From the IMG/VR virus record IMGVR_UViG_3300036864_000019, positions 1-39,157 of that record: 39,157 nt of DNA. One strand, given 5' to 3'. This document shows positions 21,534 to 30,179 of this stretch, piece after piece. This stretch comes from a virus. How positions within the stretch are numbered: position 1 is the stretch's first letter; each line of letters begins with the position of its first letter. Position numbers and translations under genes: made by a program. Below the pieces are notes generated by a model, which saw only the letters and a program-made list of their open reading frames with translations, searched no databases and was not told the origin of the DNA.

Positions 21534-21843
21534 TTGGGATTCCATTGATGCTCTATCTAAGAAGAGAAGAGTATCATCTAAGGTATCAGGCAAGCGTGAT
21601 CTTAAGCTATGGGAATTGATAGAACAATCTCTACCTATTCTATTGGGAGATAGAATCTGGAGAGTACGTGTCTTGTATCATAAAGTAGAGAAGAGATTCT
21701 ACTTTGATGTGAGAGAAGTTACCTTACATTCCAATGAGGATATGAATTATTATCTCATCACAGAAAATGGATTGACTCTACCTATGACTGGATGGAGTAA
21801 GATCATCGAAACGATATTCAAATATCTGAGGAAATTTAAATGA
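21394..21843 (+). CDS. Hypothetical protein (up to 149 aa)
   Basis: The ORF opens at ATG 21394 without a good SD, inside the preceding gene. From about VLTEQEKQVLKKHL onward it reads like a real helical domain followed by a beta-rich C-terminus (RIWRVRVLYHKVEKRFYFDV). A +1 shift near TTTTTG (around 21523) would fuse it to the preceding ORF. No family was recognised. Confidence 0.5.
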   Translation: MQRMTPCLSPFLRKKLKVLTEQEKQVLKKHLTYISIKYPICLQFLRDWDSIDALSKKRRVSSKVSGKRDLKLWELIEQSLPILLGDRIWRVRVLYHKVEKRFYFDVREVTLHSNEDMNYYLITENGLTLPMTGWSKIIETIFKYLRKFK

Positions 21844-22070
21844 CATTAGATGAATCAATTGAAAAATCAAACGCTCTAGCTAATTCTCTTCAATCTATTT
21901 ATGAAGATATTAAAGGTGCTTGCTCTGTAGGTGACAGAGTTTCTATGGATGATGGAGAGATAGAGAAACTTGGATTTGATGCACAAAGTCTTGCTGAATT
22001 TCTAGAGAAACTAAAAGTTATTGTTGACAATTTCGAAACCAAATACAAAGAGGCAGTAAACAATGAGTGA
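21840..22070 (+). CDS. Small acidic hypothetical protein (76 aa)
   Basis: GAGG lies eight bases before ATG 21840, overlapping the previous stop. The protein is acidic and helical throughout (IEKSNALANSLQSIYEDIKG; LAEFLEKLKVIVDNFETKYK) and may form a coiled coil. No family was recognised. Confidence 0.6.
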   Translation: MTLDESIEKSNALANSLQSIYEDIKGACSVGDRVSMDDGEIEKLGFDAQSLAEFLEKLKVIVDNFETKYKEAVNNE

Positions 22071-22371
22071 TAGATATGCAGAGGAAGTAGCACATAGTGA
22101 GAAGACTTTGTTAGCTATTGAAACAACTAATGAAAGAGTACCAGTTAATCTTGACAATTTTATGAAGCAGAGGATTACTATCTATCGTGATAAACCTGGA
22201 AAGTATTACTTAATCGATACCTATAAAAAAAGAGTACATACATTTGATAATCTTCTGGAAGTTACCAATACTTTAGCGCGTGAGTTCTCCGATAAACAAT
22301 GGTTGGATGGATACAACCTTGCAATGGCAGAGGAACGTAAGAATGCAAAGCCTTCAACAAGTGATAGCTGA
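22063..22371 (+). CDS. Hypothetical protein (102 aa)
   Basis: The ORF overlaps the previous gene's end. It has a helical start and a beta segment (GKYYLIDTYKKRVHTFDNLL). It overlaps the primase-helicase start by 29 bases, suggesting coupled expression. No family was recognised. Confidence 0.6.
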   Translation: MSDRYAEEVAHSEKTLLAIETTNERVPVNLDNFMKQRITIYRDKPGKYYLIDTYKKRVHTFDNLLEVTNTLAREFSDKQWLDGYNLAMAEERKNAKPSTSDS

Positions 22372-24037
22372 CCACTTCAACATAGAGATTACGAGAGGCG
22401 AGGGATGGATAGTCATCCCTTGCTGTCTCCACGATGATAGTAATAAGTCTGCTGGTATACAGTTTGATCATAAAGATGGAGGTGTATTTAATTGTTTCAA
22501 GTGTGGTGCCAAACCATTAAAGTTTATTGCTGAACATTTAAAACTTGAATATGATTTAAATAATTTAAACTTTCTAGATGAATATGATGATGCAATCTTT
22601 ACACCAGTCAAGGTTAAACAGATAAAGCAGGTTGAAGAGTACACAAAGTTCTTAGATGAAAAGAAGTTATTGGTCGAAACCATTGAAGCAGTTGGAGGAT
22701 ACTATTGCAACGATATAAATGATTCACGTCAACTCTATGGGCATCTAGTCTTTCCTTACGGTAAAGATAATAAACTTTATTGCGCAAGAAGGATACTAGA
22801 GCAAGTATCTAATCAAAGATTTCAACTATCAAAAGGAAAAGGTAAAGGATTATATGGTGAAGAAACTATCAGACTCTTGGATACTGTTATCGTCTGTGAA
22901 GGCATTACAGATTGGCTCACTCTGTATCAGATTGGGTATCGCAACATCGTTACTTCATTTGGCGCAAACGTATCAGATGAACAAGCTTATAGACTTCGCG
23001 GAAAGACAGTGTTCATATTATTCGACTCTGATTACGCTGGCTTCAAAGGTGCTACTGATCTCGCTGAGTCATTGCGTAAGTACAAATCAACTCCTATCAT
23101 TATTGAATTGCCTGAAGGATTCAGAAATGCAGACGATGAGAAAATGGATATCAACTCAGCGTTTTGTAGAGATCCTTCCGCCTTTGAATCGTGGTTGAAA
23201 GATGAACTAAATAAGTATCAATCAACAGATACAAAATATGTATCAGATATATTCTCAGGTACAAAGAAGGTTACAAGATTTCATCCTAGTTCTATTCCAG
23301 GATTCAACGGTATAACTAATGGTGGTTATATGCCTGGAGTTCACGTTGTAGGTGGTACTCCAGGTAGTGGTAAGTCTACATTACTTTGTCAAGAGATTGA
23401 TACCTTTATTATGCAAGGTGCAAGGTGTTTAATCTGTACCTATGAACTACCTAAGCTACAGTATTGGGCAAGGTTAGCCTCAAGATACAGTAAGCATCAT
23501 TGGGCTGAGATAGAGAAAGATCCTACAATCGTAGAGGATGGGGTTAAGATGCACATGTCTATGCTATCTAAACATCTAAAGATTGTAGCTGACTGGAATG
23601 TAGAACAGATCATACACGCATCGAAGAAGTTTGATGTGATTGGAGTTGATTATGTACAGAGGATGCCCGCATTGGGTAAAGAGGAAAGAGAAGCTATCAA
23701 GTATAATACTAATACACTGTCCGATCTTGTTCGAAGTGAGAACAAAGTTGTGCTACTTATCAGTTCTATTAGTCGTGCTTCTTATTCTAATCCAACTATG
23801 GAATCGTTCAAGGAAACTGGTACAATAGAGTTTGTTGCACAGACTGCACGGATCTTAACAGGACATAAAGATACTGGAGCAATGCACATCTTAAAGAACT
23901 CCAGGGGGAATTCAGGTATCGTTCTTCATTATGAAGTTGATTATCCTCATCAACAAATTATAGAAAAAGATGTTGTCGAAATTTATGATGTGAAAAATCT
24001 TACAGAAAATAAAACAACGTTAGGAAAAGTAAAATAA
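22343..24037 (+). CDS. Bifunctional primase-helicase (T7 gp4 type)
   Basis: This 564-aa protein primes and unwinds DNA at the fork. The N-terminal zinc finger uses C27/C28, H30 and C51/C54 (PCCLH ... NCFKCG). The TOPRIM core has E186 (VCEGITDW) and D228-x-D230 (FDSDYAG). The RecA-like helicase has Walker A GGTPGSGKST (337-346) and Walker B DVIGVDY (431-437). ATG 22343 is preferred to the upstream ATG because it has GAGG and keeps the usual N-terminus. The palindrome at 22555-22569 encodes DLNNLN (71-76), between the zinc and TOPRIM domains. The stop AAATAA allows a -1 slip into the AP2 ORF. Confidence 0.9.
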   Translation: MQSLQQVIADHFNIEITRGEGWIVIPCCLHDDSNKSAGIQFDHKDGGVFNCFKCGAKPLKFIAEHLKLEYDLNNLNFLDEYDDAIFTPVKVKQIKQVEEYTKFLDEKKLLVETIEAVGGYYCNDINDSRQLYGHLVFPYGKDNKLYCARRILEQVSNQRFQLSKGKGKGLYGEETIRLLDTVIVCEGITDWLTLYQIGYRNIVTSFGANVSDEQAYRLRGKTVFILFDSDYAGFKGATDLAESLRKYKSTPIIIELPEGFRNADDEKMDINSAFCRDPSAFESWLKDELNKYQSTDTKYVSDIFSGTKKVTRFHPSSIPGFNGITNGGYMPGVHVVGGTPGSGKSTLLCQEIDTFIMQGARCLICTYELPKLQYWARLASRYSKHHWAEIEKDPTIVEDGVKMHMSMLSKHLKIVADWNVEQIIHASKKFDVIGVDYVQRMPALGKEEREAIKYNTNTLSDLVRSENKVVLLISSISRASYSNPTMESFKETGTIEFVAQTARILTGHKDTGAMHILKNSRGNSGIVLHYEVDYPHQQIIEKDVVEIYDVKNLTENKTTLGKVK

Positions 24038-24246
24038 GACCTTGCACTTCTAAGTATAAAGGTGTAAGCTTCTACAAGAACAATGGGTTGTGGGTTGCAA
24101 AACTTAGATATGATTATCATCTATATCATTTAGGTTATCATACAACAGAGGAAGACGCGGCATTAGCGTACAATGAAGCAGCAGTAAAATACTTTGGAGA
24201 GTTTGCGAGGTTAAACAATGTCGAGAATAAAACAAATTGCAAATAA
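24034..24246 (+). CDS. AP2-domain ORF without a canonical start
   Basis: In the -1 frame to the helicase, 70 codons encode an intact AP2 DNA-binding domain: KYKGVSFYKNNGLWVAK, then LGYHTTEEDAALAYNEAA and FGEFARLN. No ATG, GTG or TTG precedes the domain. ATA at 24034 has AGGA eight bases upstream; alternatively a ribosome at A-AAA-TAA (24031-24037) could slip -1 and add the domain to the helicase. AP2 domains in phages are usually part of HNH homing endonucleases; no HNH is present, so it may be a remnant. The frame overlaps the polymerase start. Confidence 0.55.
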   Translation: MRPCTSKYKGVSFYKNNGLWVAKLRYDYHLYHLGYHTTEEDAALAYNEAAVKYFGEFARLNNVENKTNCK

Positions 24247-26167
24247 TCAAATGATCTTACCCTTGGGTTTGAGTAGTACCGTGGATTGGCCAGCAGGTTA
24301 TGTCCAAGGTATGGATAATCTACCAGAATCTAAATACTTTGGATTTGATATTGAGACTAAAGGGTTAACTCCATACAGAAAGGATGTATACATTGTATCA
24401 TTTGCTGTGTCAGCTAAGGAAGGTACAGCTAACTGTTGCATTGTGAATCATCAAGGAACATTAGCTAATGGCGATGATCTATTTAAATTATTTAAAGTTC
24501 TTGGTGATCCAAACAACATTGTCATAGGACATAACATTAAGTTTGATATCAATTGGATTAGAGTTAAGTTTGGTATTGACATTAAGTGCAGGTTGTTTGA
24601 TACTCTATTCGGAATGTATCTTCTTAATGAGAATATGTTAGACAATTCATTAGGTACATTAGCAGCAGGATTTGAAGACATAGAGGGACATAAGAATTTA
24701 GTTAATAGAAAGAACATAGAACTATCAGCAGTACAAGATCTACTTGTGTACAATGGTAAAGATGCTGATGCAGTACGTAGACTCTTTCCATTGATGGGAG
24801 CAGCATTAAAGAAACAGAATATGTTACCTCTTATGTCTGTTGCTATGCAGGTTATTCCAGTTCTCAGCAAGATTGAAACAACAGGTATTTATCTTGATAA
24901 ACAATATGCTGCACAAACACAATTAAAGATGTTTGATCAGCTAGTCAAGGCTAAGTATAAGCTTAGAGAGTTATGTGGTGTAGGATTTGAACCTGGATCA
25001 GCTAATAATATGAGGCATTATTTGTATACTGTTCTAGAGTTACCAATTAGAAAGTATACTGAATCAGGTTTACCCAGTACAGATGTTGAAGCATTGAAGA
25101 GAGCTAAGTTAGATCTTACAGCACAAGAGGATCACGACTTTATTGATACTGCTTTATCGTGGAGTAAATCAGTTAAACTATTATCAACTTATTATGATCC
25201 TATAGAAAGGTGGACAGCTTATGATGGGAGAGTTCACACTACGTATTCTTTGGGTAAATCCAGGGAGCAGAGAACTGAAAGAGGAACTGTTACAGGGAGA
25301 CTTGGTAGTTCAGACCCTAACTTACAAAACATTCCAAGAGGTACAGTACATAGAGGAATGTTCGCGTCTACTCCAGGCTATACCTTTATTGATGGAGACT
25401 TTTCGCAACTTGAACTTAGAGTCGCTGCATATCTCGCGCAAGAACCAGTAATGGTTGAAGCGTTTAAGAACGGACAAGATATTCATACTGCTGTTATGGC
25501 TGATATGAGACAAGTTCCATATAAAGATATGGTACAAATGTTAGAGACTAAATCTCTACCTAACTATCAGGAGTTAAAGAATGATCGGGTTGCTATCAAA
25601 AGAATTAACTTTGGAATCTTGTACGGGGTTTCGCCTCAACGTTTACAAAACCTCATATGGATGGAACTTGGAATTGATTGGGAGATTGAGAAGTGCGAAG
25701 CGCTTGTGTCAGACTGGCTATCCAAATATTCGTCTATCGAAAGATGGATCAAAGTTCAACGAAACCTTGCAGTCAATCAAAGATTTGTGTCAATGCCTTT
25801 TGGTCAAAGACGAAGATTACCAGAAGCTAATTGGAAAACTCCAGAAGGAAGGAGAGCACTTAGACAAGCCACTAACTTTCCAGTTCAAAGCACAGCCTCA
25901 TGGATTTGTCTTATTGGTATGAATCTTTTAGATAATTATTTTAACCACTTGACAAAACAAGGAATCAGTGCTAGAATACTTCTGCAAGTTCACGATAGTA
26001 TTAGCGGAGAGGTTAAGACTAAAGACGAAACAGTTCTTAAAACAATACGTGATGATGTTCAAAGGATTCTTGAAGTAGATACAGTAGCGTTTATCAAAGA
26101 TGCATTCAATGTAAACTTTACTGTACCTCTTTCATTTCCTGTAACAACATCTGATAGGTGGTCATAG
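24218..26167 (+). CDS. Family A DNA polymerase with 3'-5' exonuclease
   Basis: This 649-aa replicative polymerase has the proofreading motifs DIE (44-46), GHNIKFD (104-110) and YNGKDAD (178-184), then polymerase motif A DFSQLELR (394-401), motif B around KRINFGILYG (461-470) and motif C QVHDS (590-594). GRLGSSDPNLQNIPRG (360-375) is the usual family A signature. No 5'-3' exonuclease domain is present, as in other phage enzymes. A palindrome at 24482-24496 encodes LFKLFK inside the exonuclease domain. The start lies within the end of the AP2 ORF. Confidence 0.95.
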   Translation: MSRIKQIANNQMILPLGLSSTVDWPAGYVQGMDNLPESKYFGFDIETKGLTPYRKDVYIVSFAVSAKEGTANCCIVNHQGTLANGDDLFKLFKVLGDPNNIVIGHNIKFDINWIRVKFGIDIKCRLFDTLFGMYLLNENMLDNSLGTLAAGFEDIEGHKNLVNRKNIELSAVQDLLVYNGKDADAVRRLFPLMGAALKKQNMLPLMSVAMQVIPVLSKIETTGIYLDKQYAAQTQLKMFDQLVKAKYKLRELCGVGFEPGSANNMRHYLYTVLELPIRKYTESGLPSTDVEALKRAKLDLTAQEDHDFIDTALSWSKSVKLLSTYYDPIERWTAYDGRVHTTYSLGKSREQRTERGTVTGRLGSSDPNLQNIPRGTVHRGMFASTPGYTFIDGDFSQLELRVAAYLAQEPVMVEAFKNGQDIHTAVMADMRQVPYKDMVQMLETKSLPNYQELKNDRVAIKRINFGILYGVSPQRLQNLIWMELGIDWEIEKCEALVSDWLSKYSSIERWIKVQRNLAVNQRFVSMPFGQRRRLPEANWKTPEGRRALRQATNFPVQSTASWICLIGMNLLDNYFNHLTKQGISARILLQVHDSISGEVKTKDETVLKTIRDDVQRILEVDTVAFIKDAFNVNFTVPLSFPVTTSDRWS

Positions 26168-26244
26168 TGAATAAATGGTTAGAAGATAGAATAAACCTGG
26201 AGATTAAACAAATGAAACTAGTTAAGAATGAGAAAGGAAATAAT

Positions 26245-26490
26245 ATGACAAGCAAAGAAAAAGTATTGACATTAAGTTCAGAACAACTTATACTTCTTTA
26301 CGTACTAGTTGGTAAGCAAGTCAAAGATACAGCACAGACTGGAATCTCAAAGTTAATTCAACTTCCAGTACTTGATTTGTATTCCACATTATGTGGACAT
26401 TTTGATGAAGCTATCTTAAACTGTAGTGAAGAGTTTCGAACATTAGTTGGTTTCGTTGAACAGAAACCAGAAGAACAACCAAAGGTTTAA
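26245..26490 (+). CDS. Hypothetical protein (81 aa)
   Basis: I prefer ATG 26245 because AAAGGA lies six bases upstream; ATG 26212 (with GGAG) and GTG 26158/26167 are alternatives in the same frame. The protein is helical and slightly hydrophobic (LSSEQLILLYVLVGKQVKD). It lies between polymerase and SSB. The palindrome at 26486-26500 overlaps its stop. Confidence 0.55.
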   Translation: MTSKEKVLTLSSEQLILLYVLVGKQVKDTAQTGISKLIQLPVLDLYSTLCGHFDEAILNCSEEFRTLVGFVEQKPEEQPKV

Positions 26491-26530
26491 ATAATTTAAA
26501 CTGATACTTTGATACTTGAAAGGTGATACA

Positions 26531-27559
26531 ATGGATTTCAATTTTGATGCGATGAATGCTGATGCTACGAATGCTAACCAGAATAGTGGACAAGCTGAAC
26601 AGATCTATGCTAAGTTTAAACAAGGTGCGCATAGGATTCGTATCGTACCACAAGGAAATGAGACAGAGAAACTTCCTTATCTCAAACTTCAACAGCACTC
26701 AATTGCTACAGTCGATGAGAAAGGTAATCGAGTCTTTCGATTTGTTATGTGCTGGAACTATGTCTTTGAGAAATTCAAAAGCATTGGTAAATATCTTGCT
26801 GGACAACAGAAGCTAGTCAAGGAAGATGTGCAGTTGTATAAGTCTTATGGTTGTCCTTTCTGTCGTGCAATGCACGCTATGGATAATGCAGGTATACCTA
26901 AGACTGAAGCACGTGATCTTTCTCCTAAAGTTTCTTTTACTTTTAATATTGTTGTTCGAGAGAACGGAGTTAATAGTCCTGTTAAAGTTTGGAATGCTTC
27001 TAACAAACAGTTTGATTCTGTGATGCAAGTCTTTAAACTGTATCGAGATATGAATCTTAATTTGTTTGATGCTACCAATGGATATGATCTTGCATTGCAG
27101 GCTACTGGTGAAGGATTACAGCGTAGGTATACAATCAATGTGATTCCTGCTCCAGTTGCTATTGGTTTAGCTGAAGGAACATTGACACACAACTTGATCG
27201 AAGTTGCTTGCAGAAACTTCTATAGCTATGCTGATACGATTGGATGGTTGAAGAAAGGTTATCATAATAAACTTGCAGCTATTAACTATGCTATTCCTGG
27301 TGATTCAATTGGAGAGTTAGTTGCACAATCTGCTATTGCTGCTGCACTTGGACAAGCTAATACTCCTATTGCTCCAGCAAATGTTTCTAATGGTATGGTT
27401 TCAAGTCAAGCACAAAAGGATGATGTCTTTGCTGCATTTGATCCTACTCCTGTTGTTCCTGTTAAACCTACTCCACCTGCTGGAGCAACGATGTTGAATG
27501 ATGGAGGATGGGTTCACGCTGGAGTGTTATATAAAGCAGATGGTACACTAGCATTTTAG
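26531..27559 (+). CDS. Single-stranded DNA-binding protein (gp32-like)
   Basis: This 342-aa protein has an N-terminal Asn/Ala-rich leader, a core with beta segments and a Cys/His site (GCPFCRAMH), and segments typical of T4 gp32-like cores (KVSFTFNIVVRENG; FKLYRDMN; GYDLALQATGEGLQRRYTI). A flexible Pro/Ala/Val-rich C-terminal region follows, with DDVFAAFDP. It would coat single-stranded DNA and organise the polymerase and helicase. ATG 26531 follows GAAAGG; the upstream TTG is not needed. It is followed by two hairpins and a palindrome. Confidence 0.75.
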   Translation: MDFNFDAMNADATNANQNSGQAEQIYAKFKQGAHRIRIVPQGNETEKLPYLKLQQHSIATVDEKGNRVFRFVMCWNYVFEKFKSIGKYLAGQQKLVKEDVQLYKSYGCPFCRAMHAMDNAGIPKTEARDLSPKVSFTFNIVVRENGVNSPVKVWNASNKQFDSVMQVFKLYRDMNLNLFDATNGYDLALQATGEGLQRRYTINVIPAPVAIGLAEGTLTHNLIEVACRNFYSYADTIGWLKKGYHNKLAAINYAIPGDSIGELVAQSAIAAALGQANTPIAPANVSNGMVSSQAQKDDVFAAFDPTPVVPVKPTPPAGATMLNDGGWVHAGVLYKADGTLAF

Positions 27560-27562
27560 ATT

Positions 27563-27577
27563 CTAGTTGTATACTAG
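27563..27577 (+). other. Small hairpin after the SSB gene
   Basis: CTAGT (27563-27567) pairs with ACTAG (27573-27577) around TGTAT, four bases after the SSB stop. It lies immediately upstream of the larger hairpin. Confidence 0.5.
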
Positions 27578-27580
27578 GCG

Positions 27581-27622
27581 GGGAGATAGCAGTATCCTTT
27601 TAAGATATGTTAGCTATCTCCC
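27581..27622 (+). other. Intergenic hairpin between SSB and nuclease genes
   Basis: GGGAGATAGC (27581-27590) pairs with GCTATCTCCC (27613-27622), with an inner TATC/GATA pair. No U tract follows, so it is a weak terminator or a processing/stabilising hairpin. The palindrome at 27630-27644 and an SD follow, the same order as in the structural arm. Confidence 0.7.
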
Positions 27623-27653
27623 TTGTAAGTTTAAATAATTTAAAGGTATTCTT

Positions 27654-27863
27654 ATGGGTTCTAGTAAACGTAAGATGTTAATGCAAGTTAAACATAAGAC
27701 AAAGAAAAGACACGAACAACTATGTACTACAAAAATTAGATACTCCTTCGCGGAGATTCAGTTATATAAAGAACATTACAAACAGAAATCATACAAGTGT
27801 TTGATATGTGAGGACTGGCATCTAACATCAGACAGAAAACAAAAAGGACATCGAAGACAATGA
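27654..27863 (+). CDS. Small basic Cys/His protein (69 aa)
   Basis: ATG 27654 lies seven bases after AAAGG, which is itself the edge of a palindrome. The protein is very basic (SKRKMLMQVKHKTKKRHEQL) with a metal-type site YKCLICEDWHLTSD. It is probably nucleic-acid binding, and is coupled by ATGA to the nuclease gene. Confidence 0.6.
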   Translation: MGSSKRKMLMQVKHKTKKRHEQLCTTKIRYSFAEIQLYKEHYKQKSYKCLICEDWHLTSDRKQKGHRRQ

Positions 27864-28702
27864 AGCTAGACAAAGAAGAACAACTAAAGAATAATCTAAC
27901 AGACATCGTACCTTCTGCATTATCAATGGCATACTATAAAGGTGCTCAGATGAAAGCAAGTGATTCTCATCCTTGCTCTGTTTGTAAGAAACAACCACTA
28001 GGAGATAGCGCAGCTAGGTATCATTTCCACGGATCAGACTTAGGTGCTTGTGCTAAAGCTACTCTCCATAAAATGCAAGGGTTAGCAGGTAAACCTCAAG
28101 GTGGATCATCAGATGTATTCCTTATGGATGGACATGCTAATGAAGCAGAGATGTTTGATTACATTAACCTTGGATTAGATCCTTCCAGTGGAATAAAAGT
28201 TATTGGTTCTGGTAATCAAGATGAGGTAATATATGAAAAGTCTTTCAAAGATCTTGGCTTGCAGTTTAGGATTATTGGACATACAGATGGATATATCCTC
28301 AAAGAAAATAAACCTGTATCTGGCATTGAGTGCAAATCAGTCAAGGAGTATACTTGGAAGAAAGTCAAAGGTGGCGAAATCTCAGACATTTGGTATGGGC
28401 AAATACAGTTTTACTTATTGGCTACTGGCCTATCCTACTGGTATTTACTTGTCAAGAATAGAGGTACATCCGAGTTCTTATTGCCGATTAGAATTGAGAA
28501 AGATTTAAATTATTTAAAGTCTAGGTTGAGTAAGTTGATGGAAGTTCAGACAGCATTGGTTAAGGGTACAGATATTCCTAGAGAGAGGAAAAGTCCACAA
28601 GATTCTGAATGTAAATTCTGTAAGTATTATTGTTGGGATAATGATTCTTTATTCACGAAGGGAACCGTAACGGAGTTTCAGTTTGCTGGAGGTATAGACT
28701 AA
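27860..28702 (+). CDS. Cas4/RecB-like PD-(D/E)XK exonuclease
   Basis: This 280-aa protein has the nuclease core GHTD (D143), IECK (E157, K159) and QIQFYLLAT (Q181, Y185). Cysteines at 39/42 and 64 and a C-terminal CKFCKYYC (251, 254, 258) suggest a Cas4/AddB-like iron-sulfur or zinc site. Such enzymes resect DNA ends for recombination or degrade host DNA. The palindrome at 28504-28518 encodes DLNYLKS. The gene overlaps both neighbours. The family is firm; which of the cysteines bind metal is inferred. Confidence 0.8.
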   Translation: MKLDKEEQLKNNLTDIVPSALSMAYYKGAQMKASDSHPCSVCKKQPLGDSAARYHFHGSDLGACAKATLHKMQGLAGKPQGGSSDVFLMDGHANEAEMFDYINLGLDPSSGIKVIGSGNQDEVIYEKSFKDLGLQFRIIGHTDGYILKENKPVSGIECKSVKEYTWKKVKGGEISDIWYGQIQFYLLATGLSYWYLLVKNRGTSEFLLPIRIEKDLNYLKSRLSKLMEVQTALVKGTDIPRERKSPQDSECKFCKYYCWDNDSLFTKGTVTEFQFAGGID

Positions 28703-28839
28703 TGGAAGAAACAATTCAGGCAAGATGTAACTTTTGTTTTTGGTACGATGATTACAACTTAACCAACAATGGAGATTGTCCAAGATGTGGTTATCCTTGC
28801 GAAAAGATGGTAGACGATGACAAAGAAACTTCCGTTTAA
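28702..28839 (+). CDS. 45-aa rubredoxin-like zinc ribbon
   Basis: The ORF starts in a TAATG overlap with the nuclease stop. The sequence ARCNFCFWYDD ... GDCPRCGYPC has two CxxC knuckles, then an acidic end. It is small but tightly coupled and has clear metal ligands. Confidence 0.6.
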   Translation: MEETIQARCNFCFWYDDYNLTNNGDCPRCGYPCEKMVDDDKETSV

Positions 28840-29053
28840 AGTTGTTCAGAATCCAGTAGGTCAAGACTATTATATCGTAACATCTAAAGGATTCATCATC
28901 TATATTACAAGAGAAACTTGGTGGAAGTTTGCACCACAATACTTTCTAGGTAAGAGAGTACCTTTGATTGAAGATCCTAAAGTTGCATCTGATATTCTTT
29001 GGTCTGATTATTGCTATCAAACTATTGGAGAATTTCCGGAGTTAAAGAAATGA
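28817..29053 (+). CDS. Hypothetical protein (78 aa)
   Basis: ATG 28817 overlaps the previous ORF by 23 bases. The protein starts beta-like (KLPFKVVQNPVGQDYYIVTS) and is rich in Trp/Tyr. It may be a small DNA- or protein-binding domain; no family was recognised. Confidence 0.55.
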   Translation: MTKKLPFKVVQNPVGQDYYIVTSKGFIIYITRETWWKFAPQYFLGKRVPLIEDPKVASDILWSDYCYQTIGEFPELKK

Positions 29054-29289
29054 AAGCATCGTGTCCTCACTGTCATAGTTCATTTGAACAAAGAACTAAA
29101 TTAAGTAAGTTCTGTTCAATGAAATGTGCAGTTAATTCAAGACTTAAAGTTAAGCTTAATAGCAGAGAATGTTTATATTGTGGTAAGAACTTCAAAGCTA
29201 TCAGTGATTCAAAGAAATACTGTAGTCAAGCCTGTAAACGTAAGGTGTTTATGGATGGACTAGGTAATAAGAAAGGTGATAAGAGATGA
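29050..29289 (+). CDS. Double zinc-ribbon protein (79 aa)
   Basis: ATG 29050 lies eight bases after GGAG, so the upstream ATG at 29011 is not used. Two similar Cys4 units follow each other: CPHC ... FCSMKC and CLYC ... YCSQAC, in a basic context. It is likely DNA- or RNA-binding. Confidence 0.65.
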   Translation: MKASCPHCHSSFEQRTKLSKFCSMKCAVNSRLKVKLNSRECLYCGKNFKAISDSKKYCSQACKRKVFMDGLGNKKGDKR

Positions 29290-29774
29290 CTAAAGAAACA
29301 GCACAATTGATTCTAAGGGAGTATGATCTTAATGACTTTACAGAATCATTTGTACAAGAACTCAAAAAAGTAAGTGAAACAAAAGAAGAATCTTTTTATA
29401 CTATCAAAAATGAGGAACAAACTTATTTCAAAGGTAAACCAGAAAGTTATCATCCTAAAGAATCTTTATATGATCTACATAAATCATTAACCTCAGACAC
29501 ATTACGGTTAATGAAAGCAAAGAACAATGATTACAGTTATGGAAATGATCCATACAATAACTTTCGTGGCTCAGATATGTTAGGTGTATCTCCCATCATT
29601 GGTATTCTTTTAAGGATGCAAGATAAGATGATGAGGATTAAAACCTTTGCACTTTCAAATAATTTAAATGTTAAGGAGGAATCAGTCAATGACTCTATCA
29701 TCGATCTTATTAACTATGTAGTCCTCATTGCGGGGTATATTGAATATGAAAAGAACAAAGAAACAAAAGTCTGA
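29286..29774 (+). CDS. DUF1599-like protein (nucleotide modification-associated domain 1)
   Basis: In this 162-aa protein, the C-terminal two thirds show the pattern KAKNNDYSYGNDPYNNF, then LLRMQDKMMRIKTF, then SVNDSIIDLINYVVLIAGY, typical of Pfam DUF1599, a family seen beside nucleotide-modifying genes in phages. The one-mismatch palindrome at 29654-29668 encodes SNNLN between the last two motifs. It starts in an ATGA overlap. The biochemical role is not established here, and I see no other base-modification enzyme. Confidence 0.75.
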   Translation: MTKETAQLILREYDLNDFTESFVQELKKVSETKEESFYTIKNEEQTYFKGKPESYHPKESLYDLHKSLTSDTLRLMKAKNNDYSYGNDPYNNFRGSDMLGVSPIIGILLRMQDKMMRIKTFALSNNLNVKEESVNDSIIDLINYVVLIAGYIEYEKNKETKV

Positions 29775-30003
29775 AGTATTTGCATCTGTTGCAAGTGATG
29801 CGGAACTTACTCTAACTGAATATGTTAAAACTGAAACAATAGAAATTAATGTATTAGATCTAAAAACTATGATTAGAAAATTCCTCAGAAATGAATATCT
29901 TATAACTGAGAAAGAATTAAGATCTGTTGAATTCAAGTATATGATTCGTTATGATAAGTTCTCAGGAATCAAATGTGAGTATCAGAAAGGAAAGAATGGA
30001 TAA
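29746..30003 (+). CDS. Hypothetical protein (85 aa)
   Basis: ATG 29746 overlaps the DUF1599 gene's end; a GGGG stretch lies ten bases upstream. The protein is mixed helix/beta with a basic C-terminus (RYDKFSGIKCEYQKGKNG). No family was recognised. Confidence 0.5.
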   Translation: MKRTKKQKSEVFASVASDAELTLTEYVKTETIEINVLDLKTMIRKFLRNEYLITEKELRSVEFKYMIRYDKFSGIKCEYQKGKNG

Positions 30004-30178
30004 TCCAATTAGAATAATATATTCCAATATCAAACAAATGGAAAAAGAAAGTGTTGAAAATTTAGGATATCTTCTTTACTCCGAACTATCATTTGTTGAA
30101 CTTCTTGAACTTGAAGAAGCTATGAAAAAAGTAACGTTAGCTATAAATCTTATTAAAGATCAGCAAAGGAAAGGATAG
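29996..30178 (+). CDS. Small acidic hypothetical protein (60 aa)
   Basis: ATG 29996 follows AAAGGA. The protein is helical with an acidic middle (ELSFVELLELEEAMKKVTLA). It overlaps the previous gene by eight bases. No family was recognised. Confidence 0.55.
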   Translation: MDNPIRIIYSNIKQMEKESVENLGYLLYSELSFVELLELEEAMKKVTLAINLIKDQQRKG

Positions 30179-30179
30179 T

